From a virus, in the IMG/VR virus record IMGVR_UViG_3300046171_000040, positions 1 to 37,703 of that record: a stretch of DNA of 37,703 bases, one strand, 5' to 3'. Below, piece after piece: positions 15,230 through 24,775 of this stretch (the stretch's first letter is position 1; each line of letters starts with the position of its first letter). The translations under genes were made by a program, and so were the position numbers. The notes under the pieces were generated by a model. That model worked only from the letters and a program-made list of their open reading frames with translations. It was not told where the DNA came from and did no database searches.

Positions 15230-15452
15230 CTTTTTCTACCATCTGCAACAAGAGACTTTTTATCTCATGCATTTCTGACTTTAAAGTATTTATCTCTCTT
15301 GTCGCATCCCTTAATTCATCTTTTTGTTTTTGTGCGTTCTTTGACCTTTCGATTGCGGCCCTATATGCAAATACGTTTGTGTTAACAATTGCCTTAGAAC
15401 CCATGTCTCTGACAAGGTGTTCGTGTCCTTCTACTTTTAAATAGTCACTCAT
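15219..15452 (-). CDS. Small coiled-coil protein
   Basis: A 77-residue protein: MSDYLKVEGHEHLVRDMGSK, AIVNTNVFAYRAAIERSKNA, then a heptad-patterned helix (QKQKDELRDATREINTLKSE, MHEIKSLLLQMVEK) over about residues 40-75. It starts on the TAATG junction with the giant structural gene. The GHEHLVRD....AIVNTN.. start is a conserved small protein of marine T4-like phages in my memory. A coiled-coil linker or minor tail component is plausible. Confidence 0.62.
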   Translation of the reverse strand: MSDYLKVEGHEHLVRDMGSKAIVNTNVFAYRAAIERSKNAQKQKDELRDATREINTLKSEMHEIKSLLLQMVEKDGR

Positions 15453-17500
15453 TAGGTCGCCAATGCGATTGCTCGCAAGTCCTTTATCCTTGGTGGTTCA
15501 GAAGAGTTGACCCCTTGCATTCTAATCTTGATTGCGAATGCGATAAACTCTTCAAGGTCATTCTGTGTGTACTCGTATTCAATAAAGTCATCATTTGTTG
15601 TAGATTCATTGACAGAGATATCTGGCCCGCCACTTGTGTTAAAGTATCTCCAACCGATTTCATCGAAGTCGGATGCATCGTCTGAACGAAGTATCTTATA
15701 CATGACTTGAATTTCTGCACCAGCGAATCTTACTGCACTGTGAAGAACTCTCAATGCGGTTGCCGGATTTTGCAGTGTAACTCTCTTAGTACAATAGATT
15801 GCCTCGTTACTATCCCCATCTGGTTCTGTCGGAGCGACATAATCAGAAGTTGGGAACACTGCACTAGAACTGTCGATATTATCAAGACGGTTGGTAAATG
15901 CAACTACAGTCTTCTTATCCAAGTCAATTACAGGAGACAAGTTCTCTACAGTAGATTGCATTGTCAAGTCTAAGAACATTGACTTACTACCAGCAAGTTC
16001 ATTTGTTTCGTTGATAGAAGATGCAATCAGTTTAGGATTGTTAAAGTAATAGTTTTCTCCAAGGGTAATAATTTCTGCATTCTGAGGAGTTAAGGCCGCA
16101 GTGCTATAAGATGTCTGTGAACCACTTGGTGATGTACCAGTTGTTGCACGAATTTCACCAGTAACTTGTGTATTTGGATGTTCAATAATTGGAACAAGTG
16201 TTTGTACACCATCCATCATTGCGTTTTCAGTTGCGACAATATTACCACCACCACTTGTACTTGCAGTATCAGATTGTGTAGTTGTACTGATAACATAATA
16301 GTCAAGCGCTGGATTTGTAATAGAAGTATGTGTTTTGTTAATCTCTGTTAAAGGTACGTTATTGATTTGATACAATTCAACTGTTGCACCACTACTATGG
16401 GCCGCCGCAGTTGTACTGTCTGCACCTCTGGTAAGAGAAGAAACACCTGTACCAGAAATTGTACCTGTCATAATCTCATCACCAATCTTCAAGTGAATAC
16501 TTCCAGAAGTTGCACTTGATGGGAACAGAGATACACTTGCAAGGGTTAAAGATGTTGCACTATTTGAAATTGCACCATTCAGTGTGGTTGTAATTCCAGA
16601 ACTTACACCAGAGATTGTGACATTACTATCAACATCGTACATATGGTGGTCACGATGAGTAACCTTAATGTTTGTAGAGGATGCAAAGAATTGTAATGCA
16701 TCTCTTTCAAGAGTTTTAGAAGGTAACGCATCATTTACAAGTGTGACCTTACCATTTACATTTGTACTGAAAGATGCACGATACAATGTGAACTTCAAGT
16801 CCTCAAAGTCATATGCAGTCCAAGTAGAGTTGTTCTGTGATTTAAAGAGAACACCAAGATACGGTTGTTCTGAAACCATACGAGAACCGCCCACATCTTT
16901 TTCACCCATTCTTGAAATCCATGCGAAGTATTTGTCTGAATCTGTTTGTAAGACGATTGCAACTTCCACACCGTTCTTGACATAGACAGGTGAGTCGAAC
17001 ACAAAGGTTGTGGCCGAGGTTGCATTACTTGATGTATTAACGGCTGCGGGCAAAAGAGTTTTTGAACCGAAAGGAAGAACCTTTGTGGTTGGATAACCAT
17101 TTACCATCTCACGAATTTGACAGGTAACAGGTATACTTTCATCTTTACCAGAGAAGAATACGTCAACTTTAGTAAGATATTCACCACCTTCTGCCTGAGG
17201 CATAATGGATTGTGCTAAAGGGTCCCACCAACCAACGACTGCATCTCTAGTAGATGTGTTGGTTGTTGTCCTGTTGTCTCTCACAGATGTTCTAATAACG
17301 TCTGCGTTTCTAGTTGCAATGACTGTCTCTTGAACAGTTGTCAAGATACCAGTTGCAGAGTAAGTTGCCTGTGCGAATGATTCTGGTTCTGGGTTAGTCG
17401 AGTTTGTAGAAGACGATGTAAGTCTAAACACTCTTTCACCAGTTCTAAATCTTGGATTACCTCTTGTGTTTGGATTAGGAATTGCAAACACACCAGACAC
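15452..17500 (-). CDS. Giant DUF4815-type structural protein, C-terminal part (frameshifted)
   Basis: An open stretch of 682 codons. Despite its own ATG (MSGVFAIPNPNTRGNPRFRT), it is the downstream part of the gene beginning at 21816. Such giant virion proteins have a GERVFRLTSS...ATYSATG segment following a ...VSGVFAIPN linker, and here that linker reads in from the other frame (SATGWVSGVFAIP). Later parts: GWWDPLAQSIMPQAEGGEYL, TKVDVFFSGKDESIPVTCQI, REMVNGYPTTKVLPF. The C-terminus is IRMQGVNSSEPPRIKDLRAI. A baseplate or tail-attached role is inferred from its place after gp8. The start codon listed is not the biological start. Confidence 0.75.
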   Translation of the reverse strand: MSGVFAIPNPNTRGNPRFRTGERVFRLTSSSTNSTNPEPESFAQATYSATGILTTVQETVIATRNADVIRTSVRDNRTTTNTSTRDAVVGWWDPLAQSIMPQAEGGEYLTKVDVFFSGKDESIPVTCQIREMVNGYPTTKVLPFGSKTLLPAAVNTSSNATSATTFVFDSPVYVKNGVEVAIVLQTDSDKYFAWISRMGEKDVGGSRMVSEQPYLGVLFKSQNNSTWTAYDFEDLKFTLYRASFSTNVNGKVTLVNDALPSKTLERDALQFFASSTNIKVTHRDHHMYDVDSNVTISGVSSGITTTLNGAISNSATSLTLASVSLFPSSATSGSIHLKIGDEIMTGTISGTGVSSLTRGADSTTAAAHSSGATVELYQINNVPLTEINKTHTSITNPALDYYVISTTTQSDTASTSGGGNIVATENAMMDGVQTLVPIIEHPNTQVTGEIRATTGTSPSGSQTSYSTAALTPQNAEIITLGENYYFNNPKLIASSINETNELAGSKSMFLDLTMQSTVENLSPVIDLDKKTVVAFTNRLDNIDSSSAVFPTSDYVAPTEPDGDSNEAIYCTKRVTLQNPATALRVLHSAVRFAGAEIQVMYKILRSDDASDFDEIGWRYFNTSGGPDISVNESTTNDDFIEYEYTQNDLEEFIAFAIKIRMQGVNSSEPPRIKDLRAIALAT

Positions 17501-17988
17501 CCAGCCAGTTGCACTTGATCACAAGATTACCACCAAGTGAACCACCTGTTGGTGTAACATATTGCGACTAACGTTTCTGTTTATCAAAGAATGGATAAAC
17601 TCTCATAAGAGGTTTCATTCCAGTAACACTAAACGAAACATTTCTTGCACGAATGAAAGGAATAAGTGCTCTTGAAACTACTCTATCACCTTGTGACTCT
17701 CTGTCAATACGAGGAACAACTCTTGTGTTGATACCTTGTCTTGTCTGTCTAGTAGTCGTAGGTTGTAGGTTGTTCTTTGAAGAACCGCACGACCTCTTGG
17801 TTGACCAAGGTTAATAAATCTATGTTCTCTACGTCTACCACCTGTTGTAGTAGTTGTACCAGACCACTGAGTTTGCCATGCATTCCAGACAGTACCGATT
17901 GCATTTCTGTTCTGTGCAAAGACGGTATCGAAGTTACCTTCACGGTTGATAACCTAACGCAGGCGCTCTTTCTGTCTCAAACCACTCA
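17501..17988 (-). other. Middle of the giant structural gene, broken by several indels
   Basis: No frame is open throughout, but all three read as one protein when switched: SPSGDEWFETERAPAL, VINREGNFDTVFAQNRNAIG, TVWNAWQTQWSGTTTTTGGR, FINLGQPRGRAVL, RQGINTRVVPRIDRESQGDR, VVSRALIPFIRARNVSFSVT, GMKPLMRVYPFFDKQ, QYVTPTGGSLGG. Switches are needed near 18014, 17957, 17765, 17567 (an in-frame stop) and 17513. The ALIPFIRARNVSF..GMKP..RVYPFFD segment is a hallmark of these proteins. The damage is confined to about 500 nt. Confidence 0.7.
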
Positions 17989-20900
17989 TCACCAGATGGT
18001 GATAAGTTTACAGATACCTGTCCAAGTAAAGTTTAGAACAGGATTAAGGTTTTCAATTCTAGTTGCATATGGTTGTTGAACCGCAACAATATCTGTGTAT
18101 GGAAGTGTTACTACATCGCCAGTCTTACGATAGTTGTTATTAGTTCTCTGTGCATCAGTAGTGTTTTCTTCCGAAAGAGTAATACCCTTCATCTTATACT
18201 GTGGGCGAAGTTCACCAAGTTCCATGTCCATAGAGTTTCTATAGTCTGGATGTTGAACGTCACCAGTAGAGTGACCTTTAAAATTGTCTACAAGGAAACC
18301 AGACTTAAATCTATTCAGACCATTTGCGTCTAAAACCTCAAGTGACTGGGCCTCTTGTTCTAATAAGTTTAGTGCAGTGTAATATTCTACATTCTCAATA
18401 CGTTGTTCAAGTTGACCGATATCACGCATTGTATATCTGCGATTATCTTCTTTAGTAAGTTTTGCATCATCAATGTCTAACATATATGCTGGGAATGTTA
18501 ACTCTGCAAGTTTCATTGCATTCTCAACTGGTTTCGGTGCGTCTGGGTCTTCTGCTGGAGTACCAGATGCAACCTTAAATTCACCTTCAGATGTTAAGAA
18601 GAGTGTATCTACACGGGCAAGGAAAAACTCAAAATCATATCCGATATTTGAATTATCTTTTGGTACGAGAGTGTTATGACCACCAGTACCAGTGAATGAA
18701 CGTGAACCAAAGTTGAAGGACATAGATGTAACCTTCTTGGTTGCGATACCTTGACCACTTGTTGCAGAAGTCATAGTTGCATCGGCAACTCTTGGTCTAA
18801 AGTCGATTGAGTTTCTTAGGTCAAATTCACCAGAAGGTTCACGAACCTCTGGGTCAACTCTTGTTGCAGTGTATGTTGGGATTTCTTTATAGTCAACACT
18901 ATATGAATCAACTGTGAAGAAGTCACCAGCACCATGTTCAAAGTAATTGTAAACTACTAGAATTCTACCAGTAGGAGTAACCGCATTACCCTTTCTTACA
19001 ATCCTTGCAATATCATAGAAGTTGTCTCTTTGTCCAGTGTCAAGAGTAAATCGTTCAGTAATATTTTTAGAACCATCAGTCAATGTATCAATAGTACATT
19101 GTGCATTTGATGACTGTCCTGTTACAGTTTCGCCTGCAAGAAATTCTTTATTGTTCTGTACAATGTGACAAAGGACACTGGCGCCAGGGATTGCAATTGC
19201 TCTTGCACCAGAAGTTCCACCAACGATAACCTCACCTTTGGTGAAGACACCACTCAAACCAGTGAATGTAAACTGTGGAAGAACTGCATCAGCCGATGCG
19301 TTTTCTGAGTCAAAGACTGCCCAGAGTTTATATGCGTCTGCAACACCAAGAGAGATATCTTTGTGATGTGCAGATGTACCATATGCGGCACCACCAGCAA
19401 CACCATCATTATCTACAACACAGACAGATGCAAGTTGTGCTGTCTTTGGAATTTCGGCAGACGCAGTTCTTGTAACTGTTGTTGTAACTTTACACTTGAT
19501 GTTTGCGATAGGAAGTGCATTAGTATTTGTAATAGTAAGTGTATTGCCAGATGCATTGAATGTTGTGTTTGATGAATTCAAGTTAATAAGGTCACCCTTT
19601 GCAATTGCACCAGAACCATTATCATCCAGAACCGAAACAACAAAATCTGTATTTGATTTGGCTGAAAAAGTTTCATTTGAATCTGCGGTCATAATTAACT
19701 GTCCACCAGATGTGGAGTTAATCACAAACTGTCTACGGAAAGTTGCAGAAGTAACAGATGTATTACTGTTGGTATCAGTTTTTAATGTCTTAATATTATT
19801 CTTTCTCAATTTTCTGAGAAGAAGGTTTTTGTTTTGGTCTTGAAGATTTACACGTTTTCTTGTTGCAGGCACAGTTGTTGTTGCAGTGCCGGGCGCAACA
19901 GAAACCGCAAGAGTATCATCATCAGTGATGGAAGAAACAATCCTATCACCCACACCAGCAATATTGATAACATCACCCACACGAAGTTCAGTTACGAACT
20001 TAGTTCCAAAACCAGAAACAGTTGTACCAGAACCAGCAGTTGAAACCGTACCACTTAGTGAGAACGATGTATCAAGAACTGTATCGGCAGTAAAATCTTG
20101 ACCACTATCTGCATCGTCCATGAATACTTGTTTGACTTTATCAAAAGTATTTGTGACAACAGCAGAGATTGTCAAATCTGCATTTGAACTGTTCTCTAAA
20201 ATTTCATCAGTTTCAGTAGATGAAGTTGAAATAAGTTTTTCACCAGTATTGAAAGAACCAACAACATTGATTAATTCGATAACCGTATTTGAGGCCGCAT
20301 GAATAAATCCACTTGCACCAGACGTTGCACCAGTAACCTTTGCGCCGATTGTAGTACCACCAGATGGAATACCAGACATTGTAATCTTAGTTGTCATACG
20401 AATGTCAAAGAGATAAAGATTAAATTGTGCAGTGGCAGCAGATGCACTTGCAACCAATGGGTCACTAGTACCGTCTGTACCAGAACGGTGTTCAAATGCT
20501 CTTGCTCTTGCAACACCAATTTCTAAACCAGCGGCCTGACCTCTTGTTGCAGTTGCAACATCCCTTAATGAAATTTGTTTATATGGTTCAGTAACTTCAC
20601 CAGTAATAAATGGTGAAAGGTCTGGTGTACCATGAACCTTGGTAACCTTTGTAAAGTTTCCTACCTCGGCAGGAGTAATCGCACCCTTAAATTCTTCAGA
20701 AGTTCTTGGTTTCGCAACATCAATAAAAGTTGGTGCAGCAGTCTCTACTTCATAACCACGAACATACGCTTTGCCCGGCGATACTTGAACCGCCATCAAA
20801 CCTTCAGATGTATTTGCACCATCGTCAGTTGTTACACCAGCCGCATAGACACCTTCATTTAAACCATCGTCAAGAGATTCACGAATGTCAATACCAAAAG

Positions 20901-21816
20901 GACGTACAGAGTAATCACCAGATTCGTCATACGTTCTTCTTGCAAGTGTATCCCCTAAGACAGAATATTCTGTGTTTCTTGTAATCTCTTCAATGACACC
21001 ATTCTTTACACGAAGGACTTCAATAAAATCTTCATCTTCAGCAGAACCAATTGGAAGTTTTGAAAGTGTAAGAGTTACCTTTAATCTGTGAGCACCCTTT
21101 GCATTTACGTTTGAAGAACCCTGTGCATTATCTAAAAGAGATGTATCTACTTCTGGAGTTTGTAGGGTTTCTGAAATGGTAAGACCAATTCTATATGATG
21201 GAGTGTTTGTATATTTGTCAAGAACAATTCTTTGTGATGCAACACGAATAAACTGACCACGAACAAAGTACACACCTTCTTCTATATTCGCAGAAGAACC
21301 TGTTGCAGTTGCAGAAGTTGCTTGAAGTGTTGCAGAAGATGAACCAGCAACGATACCACCAACAACACCATTTGACTGAATGTTTTCATTATTAGAAAAT
21401 GTTGTAGAAACATTATCAGTTCCAGATGCAGTATACTTTACATAAAGTGTAAGAGGGTCAGTAGTTGTTGCAAGTTCATAACCTACAACTGTTGCTTTAA
21501 CACCAGATGTTGCACCAGTGATTGTTGTTCCCACATAGTTTGCGGCATAACCAGATACAGGATTTGAATTAAATGTTGACTGAAGTTTTACTGCATAGTA
21601 TTCATTAGTAAAACCAGATTGGCCTGGTATTACCATTGCACCTTCTTTGAACATATGCGTACCAAACTTTTCAATTTGGTTTTGCAGTATGGACTGAAGT
21701 TGAGTTAACTCTCTTGCTTGAACGGCAAAGCCTGGACGAAAGAGAACACGATGAAAGTCGTCTGTGCTGTCAAAGTCATCGTAATACGGTGACACATTCA
21801 AATCAGTTTTTTGCAT
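17989..21816 (-). CDS. Giant DUF4815-type structural protein, N-terminal part
   Basis: 1275 codons from the ATG at 21816. The first 65 residues (MQKTDLNVSPYYDDFDSTDD, FHRVLFRPGFAVQARELTQL, QSILQNQIEKFGTHMFKEGA) are typical of DUF4815 (PF16075) virion proteins. Further on are repeated beta modules of the GATSGVKATV / VTGATSGASGF type, DFRPRVADATM and a late helical region (DIGQLEQRIENVEYYTALNL). The listed end, ICKLITIW, is out of frame; true reading continues to 15452, giving about 2120 residues in all. It lies 3 nt after the gp8-like gene, the place of T4 baseplate genes 9 and 10. Probably a large baseplate-attached or fibre-anchor protein. Confidence 0.8.
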   Translation of the reverse strand: MQKTDLNVSPYYDDFDSTDDFHRVLFRPGFAVQARELTQLQSILQNQIEKFGTHMFKEGAMVIPGQSGFTNEYYAVKLQSTFNSNPVSGYAANYVGTTITGATSGVKATVVGYELATTTDPLTLYVKYTASGTDNVSTTFSNNENIQSNGVVGGIVAGSSSATLQATSATATGSSANIEEGVYFVRGQFIRVASQRIVLDKYTNTPSYRIGLTISETLQTPEVDTSLLDNAQGSSNVNAKGAHRLKVTLTLSKLPIGSAEDEDFIEVLRVKNGVIEEITRNTEYSVLGDTLARRTYDESGDYSVRPFGIDIRESLDDGLNEGVYAAGVTTDDGANTSEGLMAVQVSPGKAYVRGYEVETAAPTFIDVAKPRTSEEFKGAITPAEVGNFTKVTKVHGTPDLSPFITGEVTEPYKQISLRDVATATRGQAAGLEIGVARARAFEHRSGTDGTSDPLVASASAATAQFNLYLFDIRMTTKITMSGIPSGGTTIGAKVTGATSGASGFIHAASNTVIELINVVGSFNTGEKLISTSSTETDEILENSSNADLTISAVVTNTFDKVKQVFMDDADSGQDFTADTVLDTSFSLSGTVSTAGSGTTVSGFGTKFVTELRVGDVINIAGVGDRIVSSITDDDTLAVSVAPGTATTTVPATRKRVNLQDQNKNLLLRKLRKNNIKTLKTDTNSNTSVTSATFRRQFVINSTSGGQLIMTADSNETFSAKSNTDFVVSVLDDNGSGAIAKGDLINLNSSNTTFNASGNTLTITNTNALPIANIKCKVTTTVTRTASAEIPKTAQLASVCVVDNDGVAGGAAYGTSAHHKDISLGVADAYKLWAVFDSENASADAVLPQFTFTGLSGVFTKGEVIVGGTSGARAIAIPGASVLCHIVQNNKEFLAGETVTGQSSNAQCTIDTLTDGSKNITERFTLDTGQRDNFYDIARIVRKGNAVTPTGRILVVYNYFEHGAGDFFTVDSYSVDYKEIPTYTATRVDPEVREPSGEFDLRNSIDFRPRVADATMTSATSGQGIATKKVTSMSFNFGSRSFTGTGGHNTLVPKDNSNIGYDFEFFLARVDTLFLTSEGEFKVASGTPAEDPDAPKPVENAMKLAELTFPAYMLDIDDAKLTKEDNRRYTMRDIGQLEQRIENVEYYTALNLLEQEAQSLEVLDANGLNRFKSGFLVDNFKGHSTGDVQHPDYRNSMDMELGELRPQYKMKGITLSEENTTDAQRTNNNYRKTGDVVTLPYTDIVAVQQPYATRIENLNPVLNFTWTGICKLITIW

Positions 21817-21819
21817 ATC

Positions 21820-23322
21820 TTAATATTCCACTACTACTTTAATGTCTTCTGTTTGGTCTGATGCTCTTGATATTGCTCTTCTGTTTTCTACATAGATTAC
21901 TTCACCACTATCTCTATCAAGTTCTGGTGATGCGTAACCACCAGCGAACACAACACCACTTACTGTTGCAGAAATACTAGTATCTACACTATAACTTGCA
22001 CTTGATGAACCACCAGTAACCGCAGCATTCGTAGAGAATGGAGTAAGGTTTTTATTTGTATCAAGTCCATAAGATGCATACTTTTCTTGAGCATAGTACA
22101 GAATTTTATTAGTTGAATCGAATTCAATTACTCGACCTTGGGCACCAGTTGTTGCTTGTGTAATAAGTTCATCTGCTTGATAAACTGTTCCGATTGTACC
22201 ACTGAGAACCAATGCGTTTGTTGTTCTTGCAGTTGCAGCAGATGCCGCAGAACCACCAGAGTTTGGATTTTTCAAAATACCAACTCTTCTAAAATCGTTT
22301 ACTTGTGTTGCGTCTGCATCTGAAGGTTCAAACTTTCCTTGAACCATTACATAGTGACCACCAAGTTCTGAAACGTCATCTGTACCATGACCACCTGTTG
22401 GTTCAATGATTGGAGTGATTGCACCAGCAGTTGCGTTATTCCACGATGTTAATGTTGCACCAGCAATTGCAGTAGTCGCTGCAGTATCTGTGAAAATGTT
22501 TGTTCCAGCAAGGTCAACGACTGCGAAAGAATATGCTACACCAGCATTCTGCATACTTGTCTTAGTTGCACCATCACCGAACTCTTGAATTGCACCACCA
22601 GATACAACCAACTTAATGATTGCAGTAGTTGTACCATCACCACGAACCTTAGTATAGAATGTACCGTTTGGATATGATGACCCACTACTTGTTACCATAA
22701 CAACATTGATTGGACGGTTAGCAGCAGAGTTTGCAGTAATCGTCACAGGCATAAAGTCTGTTGTTAAGAAGTTCTGAACTTCTGAAGTTGTCAGTGAGTA
22801 CATAAACTTTAAATAATAATTTGCATCATGCCAGAATGGCCCAGTCTGTTCTGAAGTTGGTTCAGAACCAGAGATGTTTGATGCACCAGTTTGAACAGGG
22901 TCACCGTTGTATAATACTTTGTATATACGGTTTGCTGTAGTCATGAAGTAATACGTTGAGTTATAAACTGAATTTGCACCACTTGATGTTGTTGTTTTTG
23001 TTGGGTATGAACCTGTAGTTGTTCCACCAGATACATCGTGACGATACATATCAAATGCAGATGATGTTGCATAATCCCTACGAGGTATTGCAAAAGTTGT
23101 ATTGGTTGTACCAATTAATTTTGCAGCAAGCATATCATCCCAATAATACGATTCTGGTGCAACACTATCAACAGGTGCTGGGGGAAGACTATCAGAAGTC
23201 GCACCCTCAGATGTCCAAGGTTGTGATTTACCTACGAACATATAATACTTGTCTGTGCCAAATGAATCCTTAAAGGCTGTGGCACTAGACTGTCTAAATT
23301 TTTCTGTGATAATTGCTGCCAT
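21820..23322 (-). CDS. Baseplate wedge protein gp8-like
   Basis: A 500-residue protein. The N-terminus (MAAIITEKFRQSSATAFKDS, YYMFVGKSQPW, PPAPVDSVAPESYYWDDMLA) and the segments FDMYRHDVS, TANRIYKVLYNG and FWHDANYYLKFMYSLTTSEV match, from memory, the protein called gp8 in T4-like cyanophages. T4 gp8 (334 residues) is a dimeric wedge component. The extra length is mainly C-terminal beta sequence (GAQGRVIEFDSTNKILYYAQ). It follows the gp6 and gp7-position genes in the T4 order, apart from an inserted fibre cassette. A late promoter lies 18 nt upstream. Confidence 0.75.
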   Translation of the reverse strand: MAAIITEKFRQSSATAFKDSFGTDKYYMFVGKSQPWTSEGATSDSLPPAPVDSVAPESYYWDDMLAAKLIGTTNTTFAIPRRDYATSSAFDMYRHDVSGGTTTGSYPTKTTTSSGANSVYNSTYYFMTTANRIYKVLYNGDPVQTGASNISGSEPTSEQTGPFWHDANYYLKFMYSLTTSEVQNFLTTDFMPVTITANSAANRPINVVMVTSSGSSYPNGTFYTKVRGDGTTTAIIKLVVSGGAIQEFGDGATKTSMQNAGVAYSFAVVDLAGTNIFTDTAATTAIAGATLTSWNNATAGAITPIIEPTGGHGTDDVSELGGHYVMVQGKFEPSDADATQVNDFRRVGILKNPNSGGSAASAATARTTNALVLSGTIGTVYQADELITQATTGAQGRVIEFDSTNKILYYAQEKYASYGLDTNKNLTPFSTNAAVTGGSSSASYSVDTSISATVSGVVFAGGYASPELDRDSGEVIYVENRRAISRASDQTEDIKVVVEY

Positions 23323-23325
23323 TGT

Positions 23326-23358
23326 TTTTTCCTATAATGTTATTTATTCTGCATCTGC
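23326..23358. repeat. 33-bp direct repeat, copy 2
   Basis: Identical to 11980-12012. Here it precedes the gp8-like gene rather than a fibre adaptor gene. Confidence 0.88.
23341..23348 (-). promoter_or_regulatory. Late promoter AATAAATA overlapping a stop codon
   Basis: AATAAATA 18 nt before the ATG at 23322. Its first TAA is the stop of the small gene at 23344-23520. Confidence 0.7.
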
Positions 23359-23520
23359 TGGCGCAATGGTTAATTCGCCCGATTCTACTTGACGCATGAT
23401 TTCGATATAATGTCTATTGCCTTGGTCAATCGGTACATGACAAACTTCTCCATCTATTGTAACCTCAATACCACAGTTTTCACCAAGATGTTGTTCATAT
23501 TTTGCGTTTTCAATTACCAT
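23344..23520 (-). CDS. Small fibre-partner protein, HYxEI family
   Basis: A 58-residue gene: MVIENAKYEQHLGENCGIEV, TIDGEVCHVPIDQGNRHYIE, IMRQVESGELTIAPADAE. It starts at the ATG at 23520, 9 nt after the stop of the 411-residue fibre. The last 20 residues are close to those of the member at 11998 (EIMRQVEAGELTIADAE). Two cysteines distinguish it from the others. As at the other three loci it lies between a GRRNL fibre and a late promoter built on its stop codon. Fibre-partner role inferred from that linkage. Confidence 0.72.
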   Translation of the reverse strand: MVIENAKYEQHLGENCGIEVTIDGEVCHVPIDQGNRHYIEIMRQVESGELTIAPADAE

Positions 23521-23529
23521 AATACTCTC

Positions 23530-24765
23530 CTAGATTTCTGCATCTGCTCTGAAGTGATACAATAATGCTCTTTCCGATACCCCACTACCAGATGTGTTTC
23601 TAGGCAAGAAAGAAGTTGTACCGTTTTGAATAACTCCAACAGCACCAGAATCACCACCTGTATCGCCATGTGCAATTTGATTTGCTGTTCCAGCATACGA
23701 GTAAACTGTAACAGTAGCCGCCGCCCGTTTTTCTACTCTATAGTGTCCAGTATAATACCCATAGTTGCTTGGTGTTTCTCTGCCAACATATCGGTGGTCA
23801 GCACCTATTCCACCATTTGCACTGCCAGCTGCAGTTCCGTATGGATAGGTATGTTCATAATAGCGTTGACAAAGCAATAGTTCTTCCCCAAATGAGCGGT
23901 GCTCGAAATCTGTTGCCGAACTGCCTTGTTCAATTTGGACACCAGTAATATGAAAATTGTTTGCAGTATTATCTGCATGATTTACTTGACCAACTGCTTC
24001 ATCGCCAGTTGCATAGTTTTGCCATGTACTTTGCAATGAACCACTAGTTCTGTTTGAACCAGCAGACAAGTACCATGTAAATTGCCTTCCTCTTGTATTA
24101 TCATTGTTGATTGCATCATGAGTGTTGCCAGGAATAGTAATACTCTTATGTTCCCATGTATTACTTGCATTAATAGTGTAAGAAAATGCAACTTGTTTTC
24201 CACCTTCATCTTGAAAAACATTTACAATATTTGTACCAGTTTTGGTTGCTTTAACCCAGAAAGATATAGTTACTGGTGCCGGACTTGAAGTTCCAGTTCT
24301 TAATCTTTGTAAATCATGACCCTCAATACGGTATTGCAATTGTATATATGAACCGGCACTAAGTGAACCATTTGCAGTTGTGCAATCCATCTTTAATGCT
24401 TTAGTGTGTCCATGTTGCACAAATGGTGGGTCTGTAACTGCTAATGTTTCTTGAGTTTGTGTCCATGTTCCAGAAGTATCTATTGCAAGTCTCCACCTAT
24501 CACAAGTATGATATGACCCACCAGAAGATATACTAGAAACCGAAGTTGCTCTCTGGGCCACTTGCATACCGCCGTTGATAGCAAGATTCCTACGACCAAG
24601 GTTTAGTGCCTTTGCAGAAGTTACAGCATTATCAGCAATCTTTGCAGTTGTCACCGAACCATCTGGAATTGCAGTGATATCGGCATCAACCGCACCAGCA
24701 GGAATCTTTGCAGCAGTTACAGCATCATTTGCGATTGCGTTTGTACCAATAGTATCAATTGCCAT
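23530..24765 (-). CDS. Tail fibre protein, GRRNL family (copy 4)
   Basis: A 411-residue protein. Residues 1-55 carry NDAVTAAKIPAGAV, DGSVTTAKIADNAVTSAKAL repeats nearly identical to copy 3. Then GRRNLAINGGMQVAQRATS, CDRWRLAID, VTISFWVKATKTGTNIVNVF, TWEHKSITIPGNTHD and GVQIEQGSSATDFEHRSFGE / LCQRYYEHTY. The C-terminal ~110 residues differ from all other copies and end YHFRADAEI. Unlike copies 1-3 it sits inside the baseplate gene block, before gp8. Probable receptor-binding fibre. Confidence 0.72.
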   Translation of the reverse strand: MAIDTIGTNAIANDAVTAAKIPAGAVDADITAIPDGSVTTAKIADNAVTSAKALNLGRRNLAINGGMQVAQRATSVSSISSGGSYHTCDRWRLAIDTSGTWTQTQETLAVTDPPFVQHGHTKALKMDCTTANGSLSAGSYIQLQYRIEGHDLQRLRTGTSSPAPVTISFWVKATKTGTNIVNVFQDEGGKQVAFSYTINASNTWEHKSITIPGNTHDAINNDNTRGRQFTWYLSAGSNRTSGSLQSTWQNYATGDEAVGQVNHADNTANNFHITGVQIEQGSSATDFEHRSFGEELLLCQRYYEHTYPYGTAAGSANGGIGADHRYVGRETPSNYGYYTGHYRVEKRAAATVTVYSYAGTANQIAHGDTGGDSGAVGVIQNGTTSFLPRNTSGSGVSERALLYHFRADAEI

Positions 24766-24775
24766 TGTCTACCCC

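Noticed and set aside
15287-15294. Late promoter GATAAATA
   Set aside because: It is 57 nt before the ATG at 15229 and lies inside a coding region. The distance does not match the 18-20 nt seen elsewhere.
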